A stretch of 62,325 nt of DNA from Deltaproteobacteria bacterium. Its GTDB lineage: Bacteria > Desulfobacterota > Desulfuromonadia > Geobacterales > Pseudopelobacteraceae. The notes beneath the pieces are model-generated. The model saw only the letters and a list, made by a program, of their open reading frames with translations, did not search any database and was not told the origin of the DNA. A program made the translations under genes and the position numbers. Location of the stretch: positions 1 through 62,325 of the forward strand of contig JAJXWO010000023.1 in assembly GCA_021781535.1 (NCBI GenBank). Reading direction: 5' to 3'. Positions 45,172 to 54,686 of the stretch are shown piece by piece (position 1 is the stretch's first letter; every line of letters begins with the position of its first letter).

Positions 45172-47232
45172 ATGATAACGGCACTTTCCATGACTGCAAT
45201 ATCATTTGCAGTACTCTTTCCACTATATTTTACACTACGGAAGGAAACGCCATCCCTGCCGGTCCCTCTTGCTATTGCAGTCATGCTGTCTGCATTCCTG
45301 GAATTTTTTGATCTGCTGATATTGCAAAATCCGGAACACATATATTTCTGGAAGAAGTTTTCTCTTATGTGCGAAGCCTTCCTGCCCCCTGTCTGGCTCT
45401 GGTTCTCCCTGACATATGCGCGACAAGACTGCTACCAAACAACATCAATCCCGTTCCGGGTTCTGCTGGCTGTCTCACCACTCATAGCCATATTTGCATT
45501 CATGCTGCCAATCCGTTCGTTTGTATATTCACCTGATTTTGCTAGTGAAAAAATCCTCTTTCTCGGCAATAACGGCTTCATATTTTATCTTCTGGTACTC
45601 ATCTATTTGATCATATGTCTGATTCAACTGGAACAAACTCTTACGCATACAGCAAGGGTCTCACGCGGGAAGATCAAGTTCGAGCTACTCGGATCAGGGG
45701 CTATTCTTGCAATCATGATCATATACTACAGTCAGAGCCTCCTCTTTCGCACGCTCAACATGCAACTGGTACCAATGCGCAGTATCGTACTGATTGTCGG
45801 AATAGCGATGATCGCCTATTCACGCCTGAAACAAGGTGGCGTCGTAAATGTTCACGTTTCCCAACAAATTGCCTGCAAGTCAGTCGTGCTCCTCGCCGTT
45901 GGCTTATATATCCTCGGACTCGGACTCGTCGGCGAAGGAATGAAATACTTCGGCGACGGATTCCAGCGAGCAATGATCTTCGCTACTGTTTTTTTTCTCG
46001 GCCTTGGCCTATTCATCATTCTCCTCTCGGAAACAGTCAAACGCAGAGTCAGGGTGTTTATCCACAAAAACTTCTACCAGAACAAATATGACTACCGTAA
46101 CCAATGGATTCAGTTCACTGATCGACTTTCTTCATCACAGACCAGTGAGAACCTGCTGGATTCGATTGTTTCAGAATTCTGTGACACGTTCGGTATGGGA
46201 ACGGGAGCTCTGTTCACAATAAGCCTGGAGCATGACAAATATCAACAGGCTGCCGGTATTTCGATGGAGAGTGGCGAGGTGACCTTCGGCATCGACGACC
46301 CTGTTATCGAGTCTTTGACCAGAAGCCGATGGATTGTTGATTTACGGAATGACATCACGGTACATGAAAACTACTGCCACAAAGCGTTTTTAAATAAATT
46401 AGACGCCTGCTTCATTATCCCGCTTTTCATGAACGAAGCTGTTGATGGGTTCATAATATTGGGGAGACCTCACAGCAATGAAGAAATTTATAACCATGAA
46501 GACTTCGACTTGATGAGAACACTCGCAAAACAGGCTTCATCCGCGCTTTTGAATTTAAGGCTTTCGGATCAGCTATCCTGTTCACGAGAGTTGGCAGCGA
46601 TTGGCAAGGTGTCTACGTTCGTAATGCACGACTTGAAAAATCTGATTTCCGCTCTCTCACTTATGCTGGAAAATGCACAGGAGCATATCGACCTCCCTGC
46701 TTTTCAAAGCGACTTGCTCATATCCCTCAGGAATACCGTCACCAAGATGAATGCTCTGATCTTGCGCCTTAAGCATCTGCCGGAGAAAAGCACACTACAA
46801 CTGACTCCTGTTGATCTACTGGTAATGGCGCGTGAAACCGCAGCCCTGGTAAATGGAACGGCTCTGGATGTAACAGGAAAGCATGTAATAGCAGAGGTAG
46901 ACAGGGAAGAACTGCAAAAAGTAGCTCTCAATCTCATGCTGAATGCTGTTGAGGCGACAGATGGGAATACGCCGGTTAAGGTGGAGGTAGGTGAAAGCGA
47001 AAGCCCGTTTATTCGCGTAAGAGATGAAGGACGCGGCATTCCTGCGGCATTCATGCAATATGTGCTGTTTAGACCCTTCACCAGCACAAAGAAACAGGGA
47101 ATGGGAATCGGACTCTACCAAAGCAGGCAGATTATTGAGGCGCACGGCGGCAGGATTGAAGTTGTGAGCACCATCAATCATGGCTCAGAATTCACCGTCT
47201 GGTTACCAAAAATCAACGTAGAAACCGCCTAG
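45172..47232 (+). CDS. prsK: PEP-CTERM/XrtA-system sensor histidine kinase
   Basis: The 686 residues show about seven or more N-terminal membrane helices up to residue 290, a GAF domain at about 330-465, and then a histidine-kinase core. The core has H-box VMHDLKNLISALSLML, N-box LNLMLNAVEATDG and G2 GMGIGLYQSRQIIEAHGG. This plan matches PrsK, which with PrsR controls exosortase-substrate genes. The intact HDLKN box and ATPase motifs suggest activity. The downstream prsR starts 13 bases after the stop. The stimulus sensed by the membrane part is unknown. Confidence 0.93.
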   Translation: MITALSMTAISFAVLFPLYFTLRKETPSLPVPLAIAVMLSAFLEFFDLLILQNPEHIYFWKKFSLMCEAFLPPVWLWFSLTYARQDCYQTTSIPFRVLLAVSPLIAIFAFMLPIRSFVYSPDFASEKILFLGNNGFIFYLLVLIYLIICLIQLEQTLTHTARVSRGKIKFELLGSGAILAIMIIYYSQSLLFRTLNMQLVPMRSIVLIVGIAMIAYSRLKQGGVVNVHVSQQIACKSVVLLAVGLYILGLGLVGEGMKYFGDGFQRAMIFATVFFLGLGLFIILLSETVKRRVRVFIHKNFYQNKYDYRNQWIQFTDRLSSSQTSENLLDSIVSEFCDTFGMGTGALFTISLEHDKYQQAAGISMESGEVTFGIDDPVIESLTRSRWIVDLRNDITVHENYCHKAFLNKLDACFIIPLFMNEAVDGFIILGRPHSNEEIYNHEDFDLMRTLAKQASSALLNLRLSDQLSCSRELAAIGKVSTFVMHDLKNLISALSLMLENAQEHIDLPAFQSDLLISLRNTVTKMNALILRLKHLPEKSTLQLTPVDLLVMARETAALVNGTALDVTGKHVIAEVDREELQKVALNLMLNAVEATDGNTPVKVEVGESESPFIRVRDEGRGIPAAFMQYVLFRPFTSTKKQGMGIGLYQSRQIIEAHGGRIEVVSTINHGSEFTVWLPKINVETA

Positions 47233-47244
47233 CAAAAGGTGACT

Positions 47245-48633
47245 ATGGAAAAGCTCGTCATAATTGAGGACAACCAGGAAATAAGCAACCAGCTTCGCTG
47301 GGGGCTCGCAAAGGAATACGAGGTCTTTGTAGCCTGTGACCGCATGGAAGCGATCCCGCTTATAAAAAAGCATACCCCGAAAGTAATCACACTCGACCTC
47401 GGTCTGCCGCCTGACGAAGCGGGTTGCGAAGAAGGGTTCCAGTGCCTGGAGGAAATTCTTCAAAAAACGCCTTCCGCAAAAGTGATCATGATTACCGGAA
47501 ATGATGAGCGTGAAAATGCTTTACGGGCAGTGCAATGCGGTGCGTACGATTATTACTGCAAACCCTTTGATCTGCCGGAACTGAAAGTGATCCTCAAAAG
47601 AGCCTTTCACCTGGCGGCAATTGAAAATGAAAATTCACGTCTTCAGAGCAGTATCGATCTGCATGGTTTCACCCCGGGAGGGATCATCGGCACATCGCCC
47701 CGCATGTTGGGGGTTTTTTCTTCTATCCGTAAGGTTGCTTCATCAGAAGTAGCAGTGTTGATTACCGGTGAAAGCGGTACCGGAAAGGAGTTGGTCGCCA
47801 GGGCGATTCACGAACTCAGCCCGAGAAAATCGAAGAGCTTCATCGCCATAAATTGTGGAGCCATTCCGGAAAATCTGCTGGAAGCCGAGTTGTTCGGCTA
47901 CGAAAAAGGAGCTTTCAGCGGGGCTAATATGCGTGTTCAGGGAAAAGTGGAATACGCCCATAAAGGGACCCTTTTCCTTGACGAAATCGGCGAACTGCCA
48001 CTCAATCTACAGGTCAAACTGCTTCGTTTTCTGCAGGAAAAGACTATCCAGCGCGTTGGAGGAAGAGAGGATATCGTCGTGGATGCCCGCATCATTGCCG
48101 CGACCAACAGAAATATCATCAAGGAAACGGAAGCGGGCGCTTTTCGCGAAGATCTCTACTATCGGATTTCAGTCATCCACATTAAATTGCCGCCACTGCG
48201 TGATCGCGGAGATGACATCAAGCTTCTGGCGAACTTTTTTCTTCGCCGCTGCAGCCATCAATTCGGAAAAAAAATTCATCGGTTCAGCCCTGATTCCGTA
48301 AAACTTCTTGAATCGTACGAATGGCCCGGTAATGTGAGGGAACTGGAGAACAAGGTGCAGCGGGCGGTCATTATGTCAGATAGTTCCATCATCGAACCCG
48401 AGGCGCTCGATTTTTCCCTTAAAACAGCCAAAGAAGGAATCCATTCATTTGCCAACCTGTCTCTGAAAGACGCCCGTGAAATGGTTGAGCGCGAAATGGT
48501 GATTTCCGCGATAGAAAATCAGAGGAACAACATGGCCAAGACCGCCGAAGTACTTGGCATCAGCAGGCCGACCCTTTATGATCTGGTAAAAAAACATAAC
48601 ATTGCAAAATTTTTGGAACAGGAACCGGCATAA
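47245..48633 (+). CDS. prsR: PEP-CTERM-box response regulator, sigma-54 activator
   Basis: The 462 residues comprise a receiver (KLVIIEDNQEI; phospho-Asp in VITLDLGLPPDEAG; Lys in YCKPFD), an AAA+ sigma-54 domain and a helix-turn-helix (NMAKTAEVLGISRPTLYDLV). The AAA+ domain has GESGTGKELVARAIHE, GYEKGAFSGAN in the GAFTGA position and LFLDEIGELPLNLQ. In the loop Thr is Ser (GAFSGA), a natural variant. The ATG at 47245 is preferred over GTG two codons upstream because AAAAGG sits properly before it. With prsK it should activate sigma-54 promoters of the PEP-CTERM genes, such as that at 23015. Confidence 0.94.
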   Translation: MEKLVIIEDNQEISNQLRWGLAKEYEVFVACDRMEAIPLIKKHTPKVITLDLGLPPDEAGCEEGFQCLEEILQKTPSAKVIMITGNDERENALRAVQCGAYDYYCKPFDLPELKVILKRAFHLAAIENENSRLQSSIDLHGFTPGGIIGTSPRMLGVFSSIRKVASSEVAVLITGESGTGKELVARAIHELSPRKSKSFIAINCGAIPENLLEAELFGYEKGAFSGANMRVQGKVEYAHKGTLFLDEIGELPLNLQVKLLRFLQEKTIQRVGGREDIVVDARIIAATNRNIIKETEAGAFREDLYYRISVIHIKLPPLRDRGDDIKLLANFFLRRCSHQFGKKIHRFSPDSVKLLESYEWPGNVRELENKVQRAVIMSDSSIIEPEALDFSLKTAKEGIHSFANLSLKDAREMVEREMVISAIENQRNNMAKTAEVLGISRPTLYDLVKKHNIAKFLEQEPA

Positions 48634-48656
48634 GGTTACATACCTGTTTAGCAGCG

Positions 48657-51230
48657 TCAGGCAGGGGGGGACAGGACAGAATACAGCGATTTGCTTATCT
48701 CTTCAATAATGTACGGTTTAATGATGACCCCTTTGAAACCGAAGGCCTTGTAATTGGACATAATCGGATCGTTTGAATAACCGCTGGAAACAAATGCCTT
48801 CACGTGCGGATCAATCTCCAGCAGCTTTTTGATAGCTTCTTTACCACCCATCCCTCCAGGAATTGTCAAGTCCATGATGACGGCATCAAATGGCCGCTGG
48901 TTGGAAAAGGCAGTTTGATAACTAATTAGCGCTTCCTCACCGTTTTTAGCAAATGAAGCGGTATAGCCAAGGTGGCCGAGAATTATTCCTGCAACATCCC
49001 TGATCATTTCTTCATCGTCCATAACCAGGATATGCCCCGTACCGTCAACAACAAGCGGGGATATTGGCGACTCCAGTGAATCGGTTTCCGGGCATGCGGG
49101 GAGAAAAATATGAAAAGTTGATCCTTTCCCCGGAATTGAATCAATGGTTATGCAGCCGCAATGATTTTTGATAACCGAATAGGATGTGGCAAGACCGAGG
49201 CCGCTTCCTGCTTTTTTGGTAGTAAAATACGGGTCGAAAATTCTGGGCAGGTGTTCACTGGATATGCCTTTACCGGTATCACGAATGCTGATGTGGATAT
49301 AGTTCCCCTGCGGCAGCGGCAAGCTGTCAGAGCAGGTTTTCTCCAGATTCTCTGCGTCGATGAAGATTGCTCCACCATCGGGCATCGCTTGATCGGCGTT
49401 AAGCACCAGATTGTGAATCACCTGGCTGATTTGCCCGGCATCCATTTCCACCGGCCACAGGCCACTGGCAATATTGAAACAACAGCGAACATTTGCCCCC
49501 CTGAGGGCAAAGCCGGCCGAATCCGTGAGAATCTCCACAATTGAAGCTGTTTTTTTAACCGGCGCGCCACCCTTGGCAAAGGTCAGTAGTTGCTGCGTCA
49601 GGTCGCGGGCTCGGAATGCTGCCTTTTCAGCTTCCGCAAGCCGTTTATGGATTACGTCTTCAGGGTTGACATGCATTGCCGCAATGGAGATGTTGCCGAT
49701 AATTCCCGTGAGCATATTATTAAAATCATGGGCAATCCCCCCGGCAAGAACTCCAAGCGACTCAAGTTTTTCAGCCCGCTGCAGATTGGTTTCCAAGATC
49801 TGCTGTTCGCTGATATCTCGAAAGACGAGAACAGTACCGACAACCTTACTTTCAGCGTTGCAAATAGGCGCGCCGCTGTCGGCAATAACCCGGGCCGTAC
49901 CATCTTTGGCAATGAGAGTAGAATGGATATCCAATGAAAAGACTGTTCCGGTTTTCAGTATTTTTTCAGCAAGGTTTTCACACCGTTTACCAGTTTTTTC
50001 GCTGATAATGTGAAACACTTCTTCCAGCGGTTGACCGAAGGCTTCCAGTTGACTCCAGCCAGTGAGTTGTTCAGCTACCTTGTTGATCAAAACAACTCTA
50101 CCGGATGTATCAGTAGTAATTACACCATCACCAATACTTCGCAGAGTAACGGCCAGCTGCTCTTTTTCAGCGGCCAAAGCCTCTTCAGCCAGTTTATGCC
50201 ATGACATATCTCGAAAAATACTGCGAGTGGCAACAGGAACCCCATTAATAAATTTACAGTTGGCACTTCCTTCAACAGTAATTTTCCTCCCGGACTTACT
50301 GACGAAAACCACCTCCACATGGCTGACTTCCTGCCCTTCCATGACCCGCTGGAACAGCTCATTGCAGTGTCTATGACATGAGGGATCAATGATATCGAAG
50401 ATGCGCAGGTGCTCAATTTCCTGATCACTGTAACCAAGCACCTTCCGCCAAGCCCGGTTGACATAGATAAAACGGCCATCGGGAGCAACACTCTGGATCA
50501 GGTCGTTTGCATTTTCAAACAGGTCGCGGTACCGCTCTTCACTTTCACGCAGGGCCTCTTCCCTCAACATACGTTCGGTGACATCAATGTAGACTGCAAG
50601 GCAGTTGCTAATCATGCCGTCCAGATCGTGGATAGGAGTGACAATTATTTCATAGATGCGTCCACGATTTTCCCAATTATTGAATCGTACGGGCATATTT
50701 GTTGCGATTGCCTTATTGAACTGACACATCTCGTTCGAGACATTCCCGCAGCAGATCAGCTCCAGGCACGTTTTACCGATAATGTCGCCGTCATCTCGAT
50801 CGGGAAAGAAAAAATCCTTCATTTTTTGATTATACGAATGAATGGACATGTCTCTATTCAGGAGCATGAACCCTATTCCCGCTGCATCTAATATCGCAAT
50901 GTTTTTTTCGTTAGCCAGAAGCAGCTCGGCATTCGTATTGTGGAGGTGGCCCAGTATCTGTCTGAATGAGTCACAGATAATGCCGATGGGATCCAGTTCA
51001 ACCAACGTTTCGTCATCAAGTCCTTCCGGTCCGAGCGGCAAGGTCCCCATCACGGTCAGCATCTGGTTGACCTTGGCGCGGATATAATCGTTCTTGAATC
51101 CCAGCTTGGTTCGCAATTGGGCATTTTCCCTGGTCAAACGGCTGATTTCCAGGTTTAAGAGAGAGTCGTCGACACAGACGCTGCTGTTCTCATGGTCTTT
51201 TGTCATCTTGCCGGATTCCTTCACTTTCAT
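48657..51230 (-). CDS. Soluble hybrid sensor histidine kinase (three PAS-HisKA-HATPase-REC)
   Basis: About 857 residues without membrane helices. An N-terminal coiled segment (LNLEISRLTRENAQLRTKLG) precedes three PAS domains. The first contains LICCGNVSNEMC, a cysteine-rich loop that might bind metal or a redox group. A HisKA box of the AHDFNNML type follows (GGIAHDFNNMLTGIIGNI), then the ATPase (GSGLGLATSYSVI) and a C-terminal receiver (AVIMDLTIPGGMGG). The start at 51230 avoids overlap with the sulfurtransferase gene; an ATG eight codons later is also plausible. It lies convergent to prsR, but its partner is unknown. Confidence 0.9.
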   Translation of the reverse strand: MKVKESGKMTKDHENSSVCVDDSLLNLEISRLTRENAQLRTKLGFKNDYIRAKVNQMLTVMGTLPLGPEGLDDETLVELDPIGIICDSFRQILGHLHNTNAELLLANEKNIAILDAAGIGFMLLNRDMSIHSYNQKMKDFFFPDRDDGDIIGKTCLELICCGNVSNEMCQFNKAIATNMPVRFNNWENRGRIYEIIVTPIHDLDGMISNCLAVYIDVTERMLREEALRESEERYRDLFENANDLIQSVAPDGRFIYVNRAWRKVLGYSDQEIEHLRIFDIIDPSCHRHCNELFQRVMEGQEVSHVEVVFVSKSGRKITVEGSANCKFINGVPVATRSIFRDMSWHKLAEEALAAEKEQLAVTLRSIGDGVITTDTSGRVVLINKVAEQLTGWSQLEAFGQPLEEVFHIISEKTGKRCENLAEKILKTGTVFSLDIHSTLIAKDGTARVIADSGAPICNAESKVVGTVLVFRDISEQQILETNLQRAEKLESLGVLAGGIAHDFNNMLTGIIGNISIAAMHVNPEDVIHKRLAEAEKAAFRARDLTQQLLTFAKGGAPVKKTASIVEILTDSAGFALRGANVRCCFNIASGLWPVEMDAGQISQVIHNLVLNADQAMPDGGAIFIDAENLEKTCSDSLPLPQGNYIHISIRDTGKGISSEHLPRIFDPYFTTKKAGSGLGLATSYSVIKNHCGCITIDSIPGKGSTFHIFLPACPETDSLESPISPLVVDGTGHILVMDDEEMIRDVAGIILGHLGYTASFAKNGEEALISYQTAFSNQRPFDAVIMDLTIPGGMGGKEAIKKLLEIDPHVKAFVSSGYSNDPIMSNYKAFGFKGVIIKPYIIEEISKSLYSVLSPPA

Positions 51231-51261
51231 ATTACCTACCGTGGATGAGGGGTTTTTCCCA

Positions 51262-51513
51262 CTATGGTTTAGTAATCGTAATAGTGTAGTAACGTTGACA
51301 TTTTTGAACATCTACCTTGAAGCCCATGTTGGAAGCTGCTTCCGGAATTGTGTGGGTACCGTCCCTGCTGTCGGTTTTAAATAACAGAACAACCGTGCCA
51401 GCCGTGAGTTGGGAGCTGTATTTGTTTAGTTCGCGCAACGCCACAAGCAATGAAGCCGGGCATATTTGTCCGCAAATATCAAACTCGATGAGTTGAAAAA
51501 TATCGGATTCCAT
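51262..51513 (-). CDS. TusA/SirA-family sulfur carrier (TsuB-like)
   Basis: An 83-residue TusA-fold protein with the cysteine in FDICGQICPASLLVALREL. The usual CPxP motif reads CPAS here, with the second proline replaced. GGAG lies seven bases before the ATG. It sits 115 bases after the membrane transporter gene and in the same direction, the pairing known for TsuA-TsuB (YeeE-YeeD). It probably accepts sulfur from the imported sulfur compound; the variant motif leaves this open. Confidence 0.82.
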   Translation of the reverse strand: MESDIFQLIEFDICGQICPASLLVALRELNKYSSQLTAGTVVLLFKTDSRDGTHTIPEAASNMGFKVDVQKCQRYYTITITKP

Positions 51514-51531
51514 GCAAAAGCTCCAGTGAGG

Positions 51532-51543
51532 TAACAGCTGTTA
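51532..51543. promoter_or_regulatory. Twelve-base palindrome upstream of the TusA-like gene
   Basis: TAACAGCTGTTA is perfectly self-complementary and lies 18 bases before the TusA-like start codon. It is either an operator for that gene or a small hairpin in the leader. Confidence 0.35.
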
Positions 51544-51628
51544 TTTTAGATAATTCCACGTACCAAGGTGTGGCATATGCTGAATTAATCGGGATAGGTG
51601 AGTTACATACCATATTGGTGGCAAGATT

Positions 51629-52747
51629 TCACTGCCTTATTACATACCGGGAGAGGATTAGACTTCCTAACCACGCTCCAGGAAAAAGTCCTGCAACAAA
51701 GAGCAGGCTCTGAGCCGCAAGGATCGGTATCCCGCCAAGAAGATGCCAGACATTGCAGCCGGGCGCCATACGTGAGGCAAGTCCCATGATGACACCACCA
51801 ATTGCTGCAGACAAATAGTGCTTCCAGGGTAGTTTTACATACATTCTGAATTCATTCAACAGTACTGCGGAAAGGGTGCCGCCGAGCATAATCCCGGCGA
51901 CAACCGGAAACTGGATCAAGGCAATTGCGTCCAATTCAGGTCCAGGACCGCCGCTCAGCTGCATGCCGGTTACCGGGAGCCGATAGGTAAGGGGTAACGA
52001 TTTGAAATAGGCAAGTTTTTGGAGATGTGTGCTGAAAAACAACGCTTCGAGTGACCCGGCAATTTTTGCGTATGCAGTTGTAATTCCCAACGGCATGCCG
52101 ATGGTAACATACGATATAACGCCGAGCAGCGAAAGGATAAGCGCCGCCTGCCATGGCTGCACAGAACCGGTCAACAAGGTCGGACGTACCCAGTCACCCT
52201 GCCGGTGCCAGCGATGGAAATACCATGAAGCGATGATTGTGATAATTGAAATCAGCAACAACGGTGGGAGGTTAAGGATTTGAGGGATAGTAACTTTCCC
52301 TCTGAACAAGGTTGTTGCTGAAGCAATGGAACTCCACCACGGATATATTTCCGCATAGAGGGCGCTGCCGATGATAAGCCCCGCAAAGGCAACAGCACTC
52401 AGAACGCTGCCGGCGCCCATCTTGTAGAGCGTGCCGACAACACAGCCACCGGCCAAAACCATGCCGATACCGAAGAAAAAACCACCGAGTACGTTAGTCA
52501 GGGATGGTGATCCGATCAGGGGGAATGGATACAGGGAGAGGAACCCCAGATAGCGCGCCAGTTCAAACAATACCATACTGCTGACTATCAGGAGCAACAG
52601 GGTGCGCAGTTTAAGGAGTGACCCGAAGAGAAAGAAGTCGCGGAACATCCCGGCAATGCAGAAGTCGGAGCGATGCATAATGAAACCGGCGACAAGGCCG
52701 ATGAGCAGACCGAAAAACAGCATAAAAAGAATGGTGAACGTACCCAT
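51629..52747 (-). CDS. YeeE/YedE-family membrane transporter (thiosulfate-type)
   Basis: The 372-residue, strongly hydrophobic protein has about ten membrane helices. Conserved cysteine loops occur in the two family repeats: GMVLAGGCVVGTLYKMGAGS and RMAPGCNVWHLLGG. Further cysteine is in RSDFCIAGMFRD. These are the cysteines thought to relay thiosulfate in TsuA. The start at 52747 is used because GGAG precedes it and an earlier start adds a non-hydrophobic leader. The neighbouring TusA-like protein supports a sulfur-uptake role. The substrate (thiosulfate or another sulfur compound) is not fixed. Confidence 0.9.
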   Translation of the reverse strand: MGTFTILFMLFFGLLIGLVAGFIMHRSDFCIAGMFRDFFLFGSLLKLRTLLLLIVSSMVLFELARYLGFLSLYPFPLIGSPSLTNVLGGFFFGIGMVLAGGCVVGTLYKMGAGSVLSAVAFAGLIIGSALYAEIYPWWSSIASATTLFRGKVTIPQILNLPPLLLISIITIIASWYFHRWHRQGDWVRPTLLTGSVQPWQAALILSLLGVISYVTIGMPLGITTAYAKIAGSLEALFFSTHLQKLAYFKSLPLTYRLPVTGMQLSGGPGPELDAIALIQFPVVAGIMLGGTLSAVLLNEFRMYVKLPWKHYLSAAIGGVIMGLASRMAPGCNVWHLLGGIPILAAQSLLFVAGLFPGAWLGSLILSRYVIRQ

Positions 52748-53053
52748 AGTAATAATTCTCCGACGAAAAGGTACAGCATGCCACATAATTCTCTGTGGAG
52801 GAATTATTTTTCATTTCATTGTCATTGTTTTACTTTTCTGGTTTAAAATAATTCAATCCAGCGGCGTAACGCCCGTTGCATCAAGATCAATCCACCCTGC
52901 TCATAGTGAGAGGCTTCCCTTTACTATCAATATAATGGATTCAACTGATTCACATCATCAAGCTGCTTAGCAAAAGAGTAAAGCGAAACAGTAAATGCTT
53001 TACAATTTGTCCAATCCATTTAGACTGTAAGAAGGAGAAAGGAGGCGATATCC
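52748..53053. other. Divergent intergenic region with an inverted repeat
   Basis: These 306 bases hold no supported gene. GTAAAGC (52978-52984) and GCTTTAC (52997-53003) form a perfect inverted repeat with a 12-base spacer, about 50 bases before the start of the 64-residue protein. It may be its operator. Promoters for the two divergent genes should lie here. Confidence 0.45.
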
Positions 53054-53248
53054 ATGGCACGCTTTTACGATACAACAAATAATTCTGACCTGGAGCGGGT
53101 TGAAGGCCTGCTGAAGAAAAGCGGCGTAGTATATACACTGCGGGTTTTGGAAGACGACATGGCACTTCTAAAGGAAATCCAGGTAGCTGAAGAGGATCTG
53201 AACGCTGCTGAGAAAGCCGTGGAGGGCACGTCTTATCGCGACAACTAG
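53054..53248 (+). CDS. Small conserved protein, DUF2007-like
   Basis: A 64-residue acidic protein (ARFYDTTNNSDLERVEGLLK then SGVVYTLRVLEDDM). The pattern of short strands and helices with a NSDLERVEGLL segment resembles DUF2007 'putative signal transducing' proteins. AAGGAGG lies shortly before the ATG, supporting expression. It stands alone between divergent and convergent neighbours. Function unknown. Confidence 0.65.
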   Translation: MARFYDTTNNSDLERVEGLLKKSGVVYTLRVLEDDMALLKEIQVAEEDLNAAEKAVEGTSYRDN

Positions 53249-53352
53249 ACGAATATACGCAGACCAGACCTAAGAGGTACTTGATCCGCAGATGCCGTCT
53301 GTTCCGGCCAACGCTCTGAATCGGGCCAGCCACAGCATCGAGAGGAGATGCA

Positions 53353-54597
53353 TTATATAAGAAGCGCGGCCGGCTTCTCCAGGGTTGAGCGTAATTCTGC
53401 AAGGAAAGAAGCAGCGTAAGCACCATCAACAGTACGATGATCACTTGAGAGAGTGACCCGCATAGTTGCTGCTACAGCAAGCTGGCCGGTGCGTACAACC
53501 GGCCTCTCGATTATTGCGCCAACTGCCAGGATGCCGGTCTGTCCGGGCATAATAAGGGCTGTAAATTCATCCACTCCATACATTCCCAGGTTCGAAACAG
53601 AGAAAGATCCTTCTGCCATCTCTTCGGAGGTAAGCCGGCCGTTCCGGCTTTTTTCGGCCAGTCGTGAGGACTCGGCCTGAATCTCGGCAACCGACAGACG
53701 CTGGCAGCGCCTGACAGCCGGCATCTGCAGCCCGTCGGGCGTTGACACCGCAAAGTTGATATGAATATCCTCGATATCCGCAGTGGCATTGGAACAAAGA
53801 CGTGGGAATCTCAACAATGCACTGGCACAGGCCTTGATCACCAAGGCATTGTAACCGATGGGTTGAGGACTCTCCTTCAGTTCGCGAATAATCTCACGGC
53901 ACGCTCCCATATCAATTTCAATGGTAACGGAGAAATGCGGGATTGTTTGCCATGAACGGGTAACCGTGGTGGCGATAGCCTGCCGCATCGATGTTGGCAT
54001 GGTACTCTTTATTGATGCTATCGGCATCTCCGTCGGAGCAGTTGTGGACGGAGCGGCAGCGTCATGTTTCTCCTGCTGCTGTCCGGCAAAGGATGTCAAA
54101 TCCTCCAGGGTAATCCTCCCTTCCGGACCACTGTGTTGCACCTGTTCCAGATCAATACCCTGTTCACGCGCCAAACGGCGCACCAGCGGAGATGCTTTTT
54201 CGTGTGTCATCTCAGCCTCGTATATCATCTCACGGTGAGACATGGCAGCCTCGGGCACCTCGGGGGAAAAAGTTTCCTGTGCTGTTGCTGGCGCTAATGG
54301 ACGGGCATCCGTTGCCGCAGAATCAGGCTGGCTGACGGCAGCCGCTTCTGCTATTTCACCCGCTTCTCCGATCAGGCCGAGTACTGTTCCAACCGGAACA
54401 TTTTCTCCGCCGTCTACCATGGTTTTAATCAGAATGCCAGAGGCAAAGGCCTCGAGTTCCATGGTCGCCTTGTCAGTTTCCACCTCGCCAATAATATCCC
54501 CCCGCTCGATATGGTCCCCAACCTTTTTTTTCCAGCAGGCAAACAGCCCCTCGGTCATGGTGTCGGATAACTTGGGCATGATGATTTCGGTAGCCAT
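53353..54597 (-). CDS. pdhC: Pyruvate dehydrogenase E2 (dihydrolipoamide acetyltransferase)
   Basis: The 414 residues contain one lipoyl domain (GEVETDKATMELEA, lipoyl Lys48), an Ala/Pro-rich linker and a peripheral-subunit-binding domain (SPLVRRLAREQGIDLEQV ... GRITLEDL). The catalytic core has LSSDHRTVDGAYAASFL, with the His-x3-Asp-Gly motif. It transfers acetyl to CoA. It follows E1beta by 89 bases. A single lipoyl domain and this layout match alphaproteobacterial-type PDH. No E3 gene is within the window. Confidence 0.93.
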   Translation of the reverse strand: MATEIIMPKLSDTMTEGLFACWKKKVGDHIERGDIIGEVETDKATMELEAFASGILIKTMVDGGENVPVGTVLGLIGEAGEIAEAAAVSQPDSAATDARPLAPATAQETFSPEVPEAAMSHREMIYEAEMTHEKASPLVRRLAREQGIDLEQVQHSGPEGRITLEDLTSFAGQQQEKHDAAAPSTTAPTEMPIASIKSTMPTSMRQAIATTVTRSWQTIPHFSVTIEIDMGACREIIRELKESPQPIGYNALVIKACASALLRFPRLCSNATADIEDIHINFAVSTPDGLQMPAVRRCQRLSVAEIQAESSRLAEKSRNGRLTSEEMAEGSFSVSNLGMYGVDEFTALIMPGQTGILAVGAIIERPVVRTGQLAVAATMRVTLSSDHRTVDGAYAASFLAELRSTLEKPAALLI

Positions 54598-54686
54598 GAA
54601 TTCTCCTTAATTCCAATTAAAACCGGACCCGTGCGTTAACAAAAATACCATTCTGCCCTATTATGCAGAAAATAATTACCGGACCG

